A stretch of 64,000 nt of DNA from Cylindrotheca closterium. Lineage: Eukaryota > Bacillariophyta > Bacillariophyceae > Bacillariales > Bacillariaceae. Numbering within the stretch: the first letter of the stretch is position 1; each line of letters opens with the position of its first letter. Positions 53,860-64,000 of the stretch are shown one piece after another. Position numbers and translations under genes: made by a program. Where the stretch lies: positions 62,001 to 126,000 of the forward strand of contig CAKOGP040002136.1 of the NCBI GenBank assembly GCA_933822405.4, given 5' to 3'. A model generated the notes under the pieces. It was given only the letters and a program-made list of their open reading frames with translations. It had not been told where the DNA came from and ran no database searches.

Positions 53860-56485
53860 TCATAGCATCCTATCATGCGAGAACGTCCTGTTCCAGCTTG
53901 GGTCACCGGATACAGAGACAGCAACCTTCAATGGTGGATTAATGGTCCCAAAGTCAACTTGGAGTCGCTGCATGTTTTCAAGTCCTCTGTAGTGTTCCTC
54001 AAATTCATAAAAGTGATAGTCCCCATTCAAGTACATTACTGGGATATCATTCTTCAAATCCTGGCGAATGTATCTCCTCAAGGGGGCAAAGAAAGCTTCA
54101 TGTACCATTCTAGGAAATGCGTGCCCAAAGATTACCACGGATAGCGCATCATTGTTCACTACGTGCTGGTCCAGAATTTCCTTCACCCACCCAAACTGTT
54201 CCCGTAGCTGAATCGAATGCGAGGATCGGTCGACAATGTCCCCTCCCACCAGATTCACACCAAAAAAGAGAGTCCTCTTGTGGAAAAAGTGAAAGTTCTC
54301 AGGTCGGGTGGGATTTCGTTCAACCCTGAAGGAATGCTCCCAATTTTGTTCCAAGTCTCCAAACGCTTCGAGCCAGAACCCCTGAGCTTCGTCGCGATTG
54401 GGACAATCGGACCACTCGTTGTCTATGATGATGCATACAACAAAACAGAAGGAAGCCGATTAGACAACAAGCCCAAAGGAAATATTATTCATTCAACAGC
54501 ACCAAGAAAAAGAGCTTACCTCCCGGAATGATAAAGACTGGAATATGGGATCGAAGTAGAACATCCCTGATTTCCATGTATTCTTCTCGCCTGCATGGTT
54601 GGTCGGGAAATTGTCCGGCTCGAATGTCACCGACATGAATGAGGAATTCCCCATCCGCTGGGACACGATCGGTCATGGTTGTTTTCAATTGATTCTTTTC
54701 CACATTGTTGTAGGGAACGTCCCCTATCGCATAAAATATGGTCTCGAGCTCTTGATAAGTTGGCATGGTCGATGGTAAACTAGAGGGTGCAATCGTGGGA
54801 AGCGTGCTGGGCAATCTGGATGGCATACTAGAAGGAACTCGGGAAGGCAAATCACTGGGAACAAAGGAGGGTGGCACCGAAATGGATGGTAGCATGGTGG
54901 GCCGATTGGAAGGCATGAAGGATGGCGTGGTCGCTGCAATTACGGCGGCACTGGATCTTGCATCATCACTGTCACCAGTATCAAAATATCCGTTGCTGAG
55001 AACCACCATGAGGGACACAAAGATACCTAGCAGAATGCAATAGCAAGCAATATGTTTGGACCACTTGTGGCAGAGTTGACCAATTGTCTTTTTCTTTTCA
55101 AAGCTGCTGTTGCTGCCTTTTGTGGCAGAGTCATCATCCTCGTTGGTTGTAAATGCCGTGTCATCGGAGGTGTCCAACTGCAGCAACTTTTTGGACGTGG
55201 GTTTCGTGGGTGATATTTCTGTGGAATCGTCATCCTCCTTATGCTTGGTGGTGCTGGTCTTTGAATTTGGCATCGCGGACTCAATGTCATTGACGTTCGA
55301 GCCGTCACCAGGTTGTGGCATGGCCGATTCAATGTCATGGTCGTTTGAATCATCACCACCAGGTCCCCAATCGTCTTCACCGACAGAGCCGTTTTCAGAG
55401 ACAATCGAGGGCTGCCGAGATAGAGAATTGGACGACGAAGAAGCAATGATGGGCACATTCTTCAATAGGTCATTGGAATCATCATGATCCGGTACTGTTG
55501 GAGATTTTAGATCGGGTGAATTGGACGACGAAGAAGCAATGATGGGCACATTCTTCAATAGGTCATTGGAATCATCATGATCCGGTACTGTTGGAGATTT
55601 TAGATCGGGTGCCTGTAGAAGGGAGGACCTTGGGTCATCCTCTACTATTTTGGAATCATCACCATCCATAGGTGCAAGGATATTGCCAGTAGTAGCTGTT
55701 GATGATTTCGAATCATTGTGATTCGATTGTTCATCAGCAGCAATGCATTGATTTTGATTGCCCTGACTAGTGGCATCCTGTGCAACGGAAGGTGATATGG
55801 AGTTGTTGTCATCACCATCGCCGACAAATAACAATTCGACACTCCCTGTGCTAATGTCGTCCAATAGTAGGTTGCTGGGAAGTTTTAACAAATGCGACTC
55901 TGGTCGTGAGGATGAATGCCGTGACGAGGAAAGGGAGCCAAGGCTTTTTCTTGAAAGTGAGGATGCCTTACTACCTGCAGACACGTATCCGATGGAACTC
56001 AAGATGGATGCCAGTGATCCATTGCCGAGAGAAACATCGTCGTCGTTATCATCCTTATTGTCGTTATCCCTATCACCATTGTCACCATTGGCATTGTTTT
56101 CGTTCACGCAATCATCATCCGATGGCTGCAAAATAGAGACAGGAATGTCAATGGCCTGTGTTGCTTCTTGAACAGAAGACGAGAGCCAAGAGGCAACAGA
56201 GGATAGTGCCCATTGGTCTTCTTCTTCTGCTGCTACTTCAACCTGCTGTTCTTTATCGTTTGCTACTTCTCCTTCATCAGTGACAGATGCAGCAATCTCC
56301 CAATCTGCAACCTCTCGTTCATCATTGTCATCGTCGACTTCTGTGACGAACGACTCGTCTGTGATGAAGGATACAGCGTTCACGGCTGCAGCATCGTCAG
56401 CTTTTCTATTCTCGGTTACCAATCCACACATATCAACAGATAATCGGGATGTATTGGCGGGAGAATGAACATTATGATCTTCCAT
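53860..56485 (-). CDS. Membrane-anchored calcineurin-like phosphoesterase (MPP3)
   Basis: Exons 54520-56485 (the ATG chosen at 56485; the in-frame codon at 56521 is TTG) and 53860-54422, phase-1 intron in PG|DNEW, 842 residues. It has the longest cytoplasmic part of the group: about 475 Asp/Ser-rich residues including a perfect 31-residue tandem duplication. The transmembrane helix is at about 478-500 (CYCILLGIFVSLMVVLS). A PS linker follows (VPSDLPSRVPSSMPSRLPS), then the catalytic domain from about 582: AIGDVPYNN, HVGDIRAG, PGDNEWSDC, VVIFGHAFP, YLNGDYHFYE and a SHDRML end. Type II topology places the enzyme outside the cytoplasm. Closest by motif pattern to MPP1. Confidence 0.85.
55425..55610. 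repeat. Perfect 93-bp tandem duplication inside MPP3
   Basis: Two copies (55425-55517 and 55518-55610) appear identical by eye and encode a duplicated 31-residue acidic/Ser segment (SPDLKSPTVPDHDDSND followed by LLKNVPIIASSSSN). The identity suggests a recent in-frame duplication in the cytoplasmic region. Confidence 0.93.
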
Positions 56486-56899
56486 GTTGCTGAAAATTAT
56501 TCTTTCACCACTTGCGTACAACAGCTATTCATGTTCGTAGCCCTGGGGTTTTGAATTTGGTGTTTCAATTTTCCCACCAAAACCTGAGTTGGATTTGGTT
56601 GGATTTCGCGTTACCGTTGGCACCTCCGGCTCATCTTTCCCGCGCCTTTTCCTTGGTTAGTTAGGAACGAGCGCCAGGCCAGAAAGACCATCGGAAGGCC
56701 AACTCCACACAAATACCATTCAAAACAATCGTACGTACTGGTGCGAAATGACCTGAAGAAGATTTCATTATATTGAAGCAGAAGAATGTACGGTAGTAAT
56801 GTTTAGCTGGCATTGATGTCATCATACACGTAAAATAAATGATGAGCCAAATATATATAATCAAAATACCACAGCTAATGTAGTATATTCTTTTAATCT
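56486..56899. other. Intergenic, nothing recognised
   Basis: About 410 bp between the start of MPP3 and the end of MPP4. AT-rich toward the MPP4 stop. It holds the MPP3 promoter by position. Confidence 0.5.
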
Positions 56900-58465
56900 T
56901 CATGCCCCAAGCATTCGGTCATGAGAAAAAGTATCATTGAGGATATTCTTGGAGCCCGCCATCGTCATCATTGGAGGTGATAACATCACTTTCAGTGGTG
57001 GATTGGTCGTACCCCAATCGACTTGCAACCTTTGCACACTTTTCAAACCCCTGTAGTTGGGTTCAAACTCATAGTAATGATTGTCGCCATTCAAGTACAA
57101 TATCGGAACTTGGTCCAAAAGTGTCTCCCTGACATATTGCTGGAGTGGATCAAAAAAGGCATCGTGCGTGCTCACCGGAAAGGCGTGCCCAAATATGACA
57201 ATCCTACTATTGGCGCTGGTGCTGCTGGTGCTCACATCAACAATGTGCTGGTCAATTTTCGACTTCACCCACTCAAATTGCATTCTCAATTGGGTCGAAT
57301 ACTCTGTCTTGTTGCTGTCGGAAATGTGAATGGCCCCACCCACCAAGTTTAGTCCAAAATACAAACAAGACTTGTGGGAAAAGAAAAAGTTCTCGGGCCA
57401 AATGGAATGACGTTCCACTTGCAACGAATGCTTCCAATTTCTCTCAAAACTACTAAAGGCTTCCACCCAGTACGACATGCCTTGAATTGGATTGGGACAA
57501 TCGTTCCATTCATTGTCTACATAGTACCATAGGTTGATAGAAAGAAGCAAGAAGAACAAGTAAGTCCTTCATTCTCGACACAATACCAAGGGTGCCGCAA
57601 TATCATAGCCAACATATCATCGCTTACCTCCCGGAACAATGAAGACTGGAATTTTGGATTCCAAGAGAATCCTTCGAACGTCCAAGTAATCCTTGAAACT
57701 ACATCGAATGGTTGGATCGGCGGCCGAACGAAAGTCGCCCACATGAATCAAAAAGTCGCCATCTTGTGGCAATTCCCTCATTCGTTGCGCCAATTCCACC
57801 TTTTCGACACTGCGATAGGGGACATCGCCAATGGCATAAAAGATGGTGGTGGTATTGTCAAAGGTGGGACTGGATGTTGGGCTGAAGCTGCTCGTCAATG
57901 TTGGAGACTGGGTGGCAATGGTTGGGTTATTGGAAGCAAGGTTAGTTGGTCGAGCTGTTGGCCTTGTGGATGGAAGATCACTGGGTCTATCACTTGGACT
58001 GATAGGTAAAGACGGATTGGCGCTTGGCGTGATGGTCGGATACAAGGAAGGAGCTGTTGTTGTTGTTGTTGCTGTTGTTGTTGATACTCCTTCACCAGCG
58101 CCATTGTTGATTGACAGAGCCGGCTTGGTATTTGCATCAGGTTTCAAGTAAGGCATTGCTAATATGTAACCAACTGCAACAATCGAAAGAAGGATGAGCA
58201 CCAAGATAGAAAATTTTACGTATGCCTTCCAGCCCATTCGAGCATCGTCAGTTTCTTTGAAATTTGACAATGTCACATGTGCGGTGGCCTCGGACGGTGT
58301 GACCTTTGTAGAGTCCCCAGGACTGTCAGCATTATTGTGCGGTTGGACCGGAGAAGACGGGCCCGTTGGTGATAGATTGCCTTCTCCACTGGCTCTTAGT
58401 TCTTCTCCGAAAATTGGATTCTTCGTTATTGATTTATCTTCTGTTGAATCCTTATTTTGCATCAT
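56900..58465 (-). CDS. Membrane-anchored calcineurin-like phosphoesterase (MPP4)
   Basis: Exons 57628-58465 and 56900-57516, phase-1 intron in PG|DNEW, 484 residues, the shortest intact member: the cytoplasmic part is only about 80 residues. Transmembrane helix at about 83-104 (FSILVLILLSIVAVGYILA). The linker includes a Thr-rich run and PSxxPS units (NPSLPISPSDRPSDLPSTRP). The catalytic domain from about 208 has AIGDVPYRS, HVGDFRSA, PGDNEWNDC, IVIFGHAFP, YLNGDNHYYE and a SHDRMLGA tail. The group's motif deviations (Pro for His in motif I, GDxH in motif V) are shared. Predicted to be a surface or endomembrane phosphoesterase of unknown substrate. Confidence 0.87.
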
Positions 58466-58905
58466 GGTGCAATGGGATGATGTATTATCCTCTCTGGAGT
58501 GAGCCGAATTAAATGGGAATTATCTTTCAGCATAAAGCGCTTTCGGAATAGGACGATGACAGATTGATTGATTCATTCGTTCGTTCGTTCCTTCCAAGGC
58601 TTCCGGGATCTCGAAAACTTGATACCTATTTTGGATGTCACACACGATCGGTATGCGATGCACATACACGTACTTCACGTGTATGTGGGTAACTACATAC
58701 CGCACCAACGCTACCTACGCGTAACGGTTATGCTTGGCAGGCGGGTTGATTGGTACAGTATGGATTCATTCGACCCGTCTTTTAATGTTTTGCAAACTGA
58801 ATGTTTGACGATGACTATATGCAGTATTGTTGGAGCTGCTTTCAATGTACCGGTGTTAAAAAAATTATGGATTCTATGTACTTTTGTGATATACCTATGT
58901 CTAGC
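58466..58905. other. Intergenic, nothing recognised
   Basis: About 440 bp between MPP4 and MPP5, promoter of MPP4 by position. Confidence 0.5.
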
Positions 58906-60959
58906 CTAAAGCTGCCGGTCGAATGTGCAGACATCGCCAACTTGCAGCACCCCATGATCCGCACTCTTGGGAACAGCGAGTTTCATCTGAAGAGGTGGTT
59001 CCCTCGATCCACCTTCGACCATTATACGGTGGAAGGATTCCTGTCCATACCATTCTTCATCAAACTGAAAATAATGTCTGTCACCATTGACGTATATGAT
59101 TGGAACCTCGTTATTTAGATCGTTCGCAATGTAGTACTCGAGTGGACTAAAGAAACCTGCATGAAGGCTCTGACGAGGGTCACCATGCGCAAAGATTACT
59201 ACAGATGACGCGTCATTTGTAGATGAAACCACATGAGTGTCAATCAGATTCTTCGTCCAGGTAAACTGATAGCTCAGGCGACCCTCCCACTCGGAATAAC
59301 TATGGGGCTCACCTCCAACGATATTCAGTCCAATGTAGAGAACTCGTTTGTGAATGAAGAAGAAGTTTTCGGGTCTCTCTGGATCTCTGGTAGGCTGGAT
59401 TGCTGATGAGCTCCAGTTGTTTTCAAATGCACCAAATACTCCCTTCCAATCTCCCCAACTCTCGCTCAAGTTGGGGCAGTCATTGTATTCGTTATCTGCA
59501 AAACAAAATGATCAAAAGATGTCAGCGTACCGCACGCAATAGTATATATCCAAACAAAAAACACGCTATGCTTGGTCTTACCACCTGGGACAATGAATAC
59601 TGGAACTTTGGAATTCTTTAAGATGTCTCCCACATCATCAAACTCGGAAAGGAGGCAATCAGTTTTACTTTCAGCATCCCGAATATCACCCACATGTACC
59701 AAGAACTCGGCATCGTCGGGAAGATTGTTCACGTGTTCGATCAGGCGTGTCCTTTCCCTGTCATTGTAGGGGAGGTCTCCAATAACGTAGAAGGTCGCTG
59801 TTAGTGTATCTTCCTCGACGACTAGTTGGGTGGAAGGAGACTCTGTCTGGGACTCTACTGGGTTTGTGGATGGAGAGGACGTTGGAGATTGAACTTGTTG
59901 GATAGAAGGAGAGTATGTTTGGGACTCGACTGGATTTGTGGATGGAAAGGCCGTGGCAGATTGAACTGGTTGGATAGAAGGAAAGCCTGTTGGGGAATTT
60001 GTTGCTGCTTGGACTGGTCTTCCAGAAGGAGAATCAGTCAAGGACTCTGTTGGAGACCTACTTGGAACCTGTGTCTCTCTATCTGAATCATCATCTCCAA
60101 TCGGCTCGATGTGTGGACTCGTGCCATCAAACCCTGACGGTTGCTTGGACGGGACACCACTCTCAAGTTGACCGTCTCGATCCTCGGATCTACCGATTCC
60201 CCAATTCGAAAGCAATGTGTTCTCGTCCATCTCTGGTTTCTTCACTTCAATGGCTACAAAGACCGACGTAATCACAATAATCACACAAAGTACGGAAAGA
60301 AAAATCATGACAACCTTCTTGATGTGACGCCGATAACTTCTTTTCTCGAAGTCCGAGTAGAGATCTTGGATACACTTTTCATCACTCATGTCGCTTCGAT
60401 AAGAGTTCATTGTAGCGTCAGAAGAAGGGTCTGTCTGGCTTGAACTCTTGCCTTCTGATCTCGACTTGGAGGTAGTAGAGACAACTGTTCCTGTCATTTG
60501 AACATGTGTTGATTTTAGTTGTTCTTGTTTCGGTATTCTGCTCTGTTTCAAGAAAGTTCGTTTGATGCGCTTAGTTGAGTCGTATTTTCCACCGACGTGA
60601 TCAGCGACGATGGTTTCCTCTACTTCATCCTCGCTGTCGTATTCCATGAGTTCGACTACATTTCGGGTAGATTTTCGAATTGAGATCTTTCTCGTATGGT
60701 CAGATGCAGCATTTCCATATTCTAGTTCTTCCAAGCTTGAGACCATGGATCCGCATTCCAAAGTTTCCTCATTTCGAGCAGTTGAGGCATGAATCGAGGA
60801 GGGAAGCCCATCTTCTTGTCCTTTCCGGTCGCTGTCACTAACCTCTAGCTCTTCCTCTGTATTCCCATCATGCTTGTTGGTATTTTCATTGGCTGCTGGT
60901 CCAGACAAGTACGATAATGTCTGTGATACAGAGGGTAGTAACGAGTTGATGTAGTTCAT
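58906..60959 (-). CDS. Membrane-anchored calcineurin-like phosphoesterase (MPP5)
   Basis: Exons 59582-60959 and 58906-59495, phase-1 intron in PG|DNEY, 655 residues. Cytoplasmic part about 210 residues, transmembrane helix at about 213-240 (VVMIFLSVLCVIIVITSVFVAI), then a linker of PS/PT-type units (SPTGFPSIQPVQSATAFPST). The catalytic domain from about 386 has VIGDLPYND, HVGDIRDAE, PGDNEYNDC, VVIFAHGDPR, YVNGDRHYFQ and a TFDRQL end. With MPP6 it forms a subgroup (DNEY instead of DNEW; H-x-DPR instead of HAFP; a shared SWGDW after the Cys). This suggests a substrate or activity different from MPP1-4. Confidence 0.86.
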
Positions 60960-61560
60960 GGTTGATAGGATAGAATATGACTCGTACAGGCCGTGGAATT
61001 CGATGTGACCTGTCGGCAGTATGTTCTTCTAAATTTGTCCATCACAGCGTGAACAGAAAGGAATCTTGCAATTTTTGTCGAAGAAATCCCAAATATCGGT
61101 TCGTGGTTACGCGGGCCGATAACAATTTCAACAAAACATAGACCACACAAACCATGAGACCGATTTCATCTCGAGCGTGCAAGCCGAAAGGGTCTAAGGA
61201 AAACAGGAGATTCATTCCTAAAGCCGTTACTCTATTGGATTAATAGCCGATGACTGTCTCAGATCAGTTTCAATCGTACCAAACCAGGTACGCCAGCATT
61301 CTGATCTTGATAGATGACCTAGATACTTATACGGTAGGTACTTTGACATAGCACCCAAGATCAATCATAGCAACCGATCTTGGTTCATAAACATTCGAAC
61401 AGAGTTATACTCTCTTCTGAGTAATTTTTAGGACTCTCTCGTTTCGAAGTATTTCTGCTCGTGATTAAAAACCAAACAATAGAACGTTGCCTACTATTAT
61501 TTCTTCTGTTAACCAAACAATAGAACGTTGCCTACTATTATTTCTTCTGTTACAATACCA
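60960..61560. other. Intergenic with a 41-bp tandem repeat
   Basis: About 600 bp between MPP5 and MPP6. Only the tandem repeat at 61470-61551 stands out. Confidence 0.55.
61470..61551. repeat. Perfect 41-bp tandem duplication
   Basis: Two adjacent copies of a unit starting AACCAAACAATAGAACG and ending TTCTTCTGTT, at 61470-61510 and 61511-61551, ten bases downstream of the MPP6 stop codon. Confidence 0.92.
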
Positions 61561-64000
61561 TTACAGACGACGATCATAAGAATACACATCGTTGATATCG
61601 AGAGCGCCTTGATATTGATCATCAGGGATTGTCATTGTCATCTTCAAAGCTGGCTCTTTCGATCCACCTTCAACCATTATCCGGTGAAAACTAGGTTCCC
61701 CATAGAAATTCTCATCGAACTGCCAGTAATGCTGGTCTCCATTTATGTAGATTATTGGAACCTCGTTCTTCAGTTCGTTTCGGATGTAGCCTTTCAATGG
61801 CTCGAAGAATGGTGCATGAGCTGATGGTCTGGGGTCGGCATGTCCAATGATGACAACGCTAGAAGCTTCGGATGGTACAGATCGAACATTGGTTTCAATC
61901 AAACTTCTCGCCCACTCCCATTCGATGTCTAGCCTTCTTTCCCATTCAGCATAATCATGTCTCCAACCCCCAACCACGTTCAATCCAATGTACAGAACTC
62001 GTTTGTGAACAAAGAAGAAGTTCTCTGGGTGAGTGGGATCACGAGTTACTCTCAGCTGAGCATCCCAATGGCGTTCAAAGTTGCCAAACTCGGCTACCCA
62101 ATCTCCCCAGCTCTTGTCTAGGTTGGGGCAATCATTATATTCATTGTCTGAAGCAAACAAAAGGGGTCGATTAGTTGCACTGGACAAAAAAGAGAGATCC
62201 AAACGAAAATGGCACGATCACATACCACCAGGAACAACGAACACTGGGACTCGAGACTTCTTCAGAATGTTTGCGACATCTGCAAACTCCTCCCTTGTGC
62301 AGTCCGATCTGTCTTCTCCATCCCGAATATCTCCAACATGAAAAAGAAATTCTGCATCCGATGGGAGATTATTCACGTGATAAATCAAACGGTCCCTTTC
62401 CTTGTCGTTGTACGGGAGGTCACCGACAACATAAAAGGTGCTGATCAAATTCTCTATAACTTTCGGAGCCTGAGTTGGATTCTGTGTTGGCCTCTTCGTT
62501 GGATTCTGTGTTGGTCTTTTCGTGGGAGGCGAAGATGGCTTGCCTGTTGGCCGCTGTGTTGGATGCTTTGTTGGAGGCGAAGAAGGTTTGCCTGTTGGGC
62601 GTTGGGTTGGTGGCTTCGTTGGAGGAGGCGTAGGATTTTCTGTCGGCAAAACAGTCGGTCTTACGGTTGGCAGCGGTGTCGGTCTTTCGGTTGGTGGAAG
62701 TGTGATCTGAACCAATGGTGATGTAGATGGAGTTTCAGAAACACGTGGGGACGGAGCTGTAGTAGGCTGTTCTGTCGGCTGTTTTGATGGTCGGCTCGTT
62801 ACCATTATTCCGGTAGGGGTTTCGGTAGGGGTTTCGGTAGGTTGCTTTGATGGTCGGGTCGTTGGCAATATAGTTGGGAATGCAGAAGGTGACTCGATTG
62901 GAGCTGCTGTGGGTGTTTCAGGAGCCACTGGTCTCGATGTAGCTGTAAGATTCGGTGAAGAAGGAAGCGCAAACATCTGACTTGGCTGTTGACTTGGTGC
63001 TTCAGAGAACATAAAAGACTGTGTATCTGCAGCCTGAGTAACTTTACTCTCGTCCGCAACGAGTGGGAAAAGAGTTAACACTGCAGCTGTAACCATGACA
63101 GCAGTCAAGATGCATAAGCTCGCCCAAATCATGATCTTGATGAAACGGCGTTTCCGACGTAGTCTATATTTCTGTAGCGGATCCGATCGTGATGACTTCA
63201 GCTCATAGACTACATCACTTGACATCCCGTCTGATAGTCCTGAAGTGGTGGAATAGTCCATCTGGTCAACTTTACTGTAGCTGTCTTCACTTGACTTTGC
63301 CGGAAGTGATGGTTTTTTCCCCAATCCCTTCGATTCTTTCAATTCGATTGGCTCTTCTGGGGTTGGAAGCAGCGTCGATGAAGATAAGACAATGCTACTT
63401 TTCTTGCTGGCTAGGCCTGTAACGATTTTGTCATTCCAGGCTGATAGCGTTTTGCTCTTCTTTGGGCTTTTCGTTTGTGTTGATGGCCCTAAAATCACAT
63501 CCAGGTCTTCCTCATCGCTTTCATATCCAAATACATTCAGCAAAGATCCCTCGCGGCCTCTTCCAGATTTCAACGTTTCTTGAAAATTCAAAAGCTTCAA
63601 GCTAAACAGCGAGGATTCTTCGGAGGACCTGGCGGTGACCTTCTGGATTTCAGCTGGATCTCTGTGGGCCTTGAACGGTGTCTTCTTGCTTCCACTAGCT
63701 TTGAGTGTACGACTCGAAGAAACCTGCTTCAAGGCTATTGGTAATAGATGCGCATGATTATCGAAAAATGCTGATAAGGAACCAGCTGATATAGTTGACT
63801 TGTCTGTCCCACTTTCTCCTTCCGACCAGCCCTTGGAAGACGCACTGCTTGACGATTCGACAAGACTTGGGCTTGTCGAATCATCGCTGTCGAGTTCGTG
63901 AACCCAAAGCTGCTGACTGGAAACCCCAGTATCACGTCCAACTAGCTTCTTTTCGCTCAGTAACCTTGGACTCGAAGAAGGAAGAGCATTCTTCCCGTCC
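61561..64000 (-). CDS. Membrane-anchored calcineurin-like phosphoesterase (MPP6), 5' end outside window
   Basis: Exons 62226->64000 and 61561-62147, phase-1 intron in PG|DNEY. The reading frame stays open without a stop to the right edge of the window, so the N-terminus is missing. Visible: a Ser-rich cytoplasmic region, a transmembrane helix (IWASLCILTAVMVTAAVLTLF), and a long PT-repeat linker of about 150 residues (PTQRPTGKPSSPPTK units, two nearly identical in tandem). The catalytic domain has VVGDLPYND, HVGDIRDGE, PGDNEYNDC, VVIIGHADPR, YINGDQHYWQ and a SYDRRL end. Pro-Thr repeats of this kind occur in many diatom wall-associated proteins. Closest to MPP5. Confidence 0.85.

Overview
The window looks like nuclear DNA of a diatom, probably a pennate one, although the species cannot be named from it. 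The reasons are: sparse short GT-AG introns of about 70-110 bp; a signal peptide ending in an Ala|Phe plastid-import motif on the SET-domain protein; long Ser/Pro/Thr linkers on membrane proteins; dense single-exon genes on both strands; and lineage-type ankyrin and helical hypothetical proteins. No rRNA, tRNA, CRISPR array or intact transposon was found by eye.

The left half (1-30 kb) is mixed housekeeping and unknown genes: a STAND/AAA-type ATPase, an armadillo-like helical protein, two paralogous ankyrin proteins flanking a gene whose OB fold resembles the telomere protein TPP1/ACD, a protein with a degenerate C-terminal RING, a VTC1-like (DUF202) membrane protein, a plastid SET-domain methyltransferase, a biotin-pathway 8-amino-7-oxononanoate synthase ending in the peroxisomal signal SKL, a candidate mitochondrial membrane protein, a coiled-coil protein, an ER HSP70 (BiP) with an unusual ESDL tail, a SAM methyltransferase and a candidate plastid protein.

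The right half (30.6-64 kb) is one composite locus. A plus-strand tandem array of four receptor cyclases (three intact, one pseudogene) lies inside a minus-strand tandem array of six membrane-anchored calcineurin-like phosphoesterases (five apparently functional, one pseudogene; the last runs off the right edge). Each receptor has a signal peptide, a PhnD/phosphonate-binding-like (type II periplasmic binding protein) ectodomain, a Cys-rich and beta-sandwich-like stalk, one transmembrane helix, a TKL-type kinase domain with catalytic residues present, and a class III nucleotide cyclase. Each phosphoesterase has a variable acidic/Ser-rich cytoplasmic N-terminus, one transmembrane helix, a PS or PT repeat linker and an extracytoplasmic metallophosphoesterase domain split by one phase-1 intron inside the metal-binding motif.

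The receptor copies are mosaics: copies 1 and 2 are almost identical over the ectodomain, the first intron and the start of the kinase, while copies 2, 3 and 4 are almost identical over the cyclase, as expected from gene conversion. A phosphorus-related role for the locus (oxyanion-type sensor, cyclic-nucleotide output, surface phosphoesterases) is an inference from domain content and clustering only.
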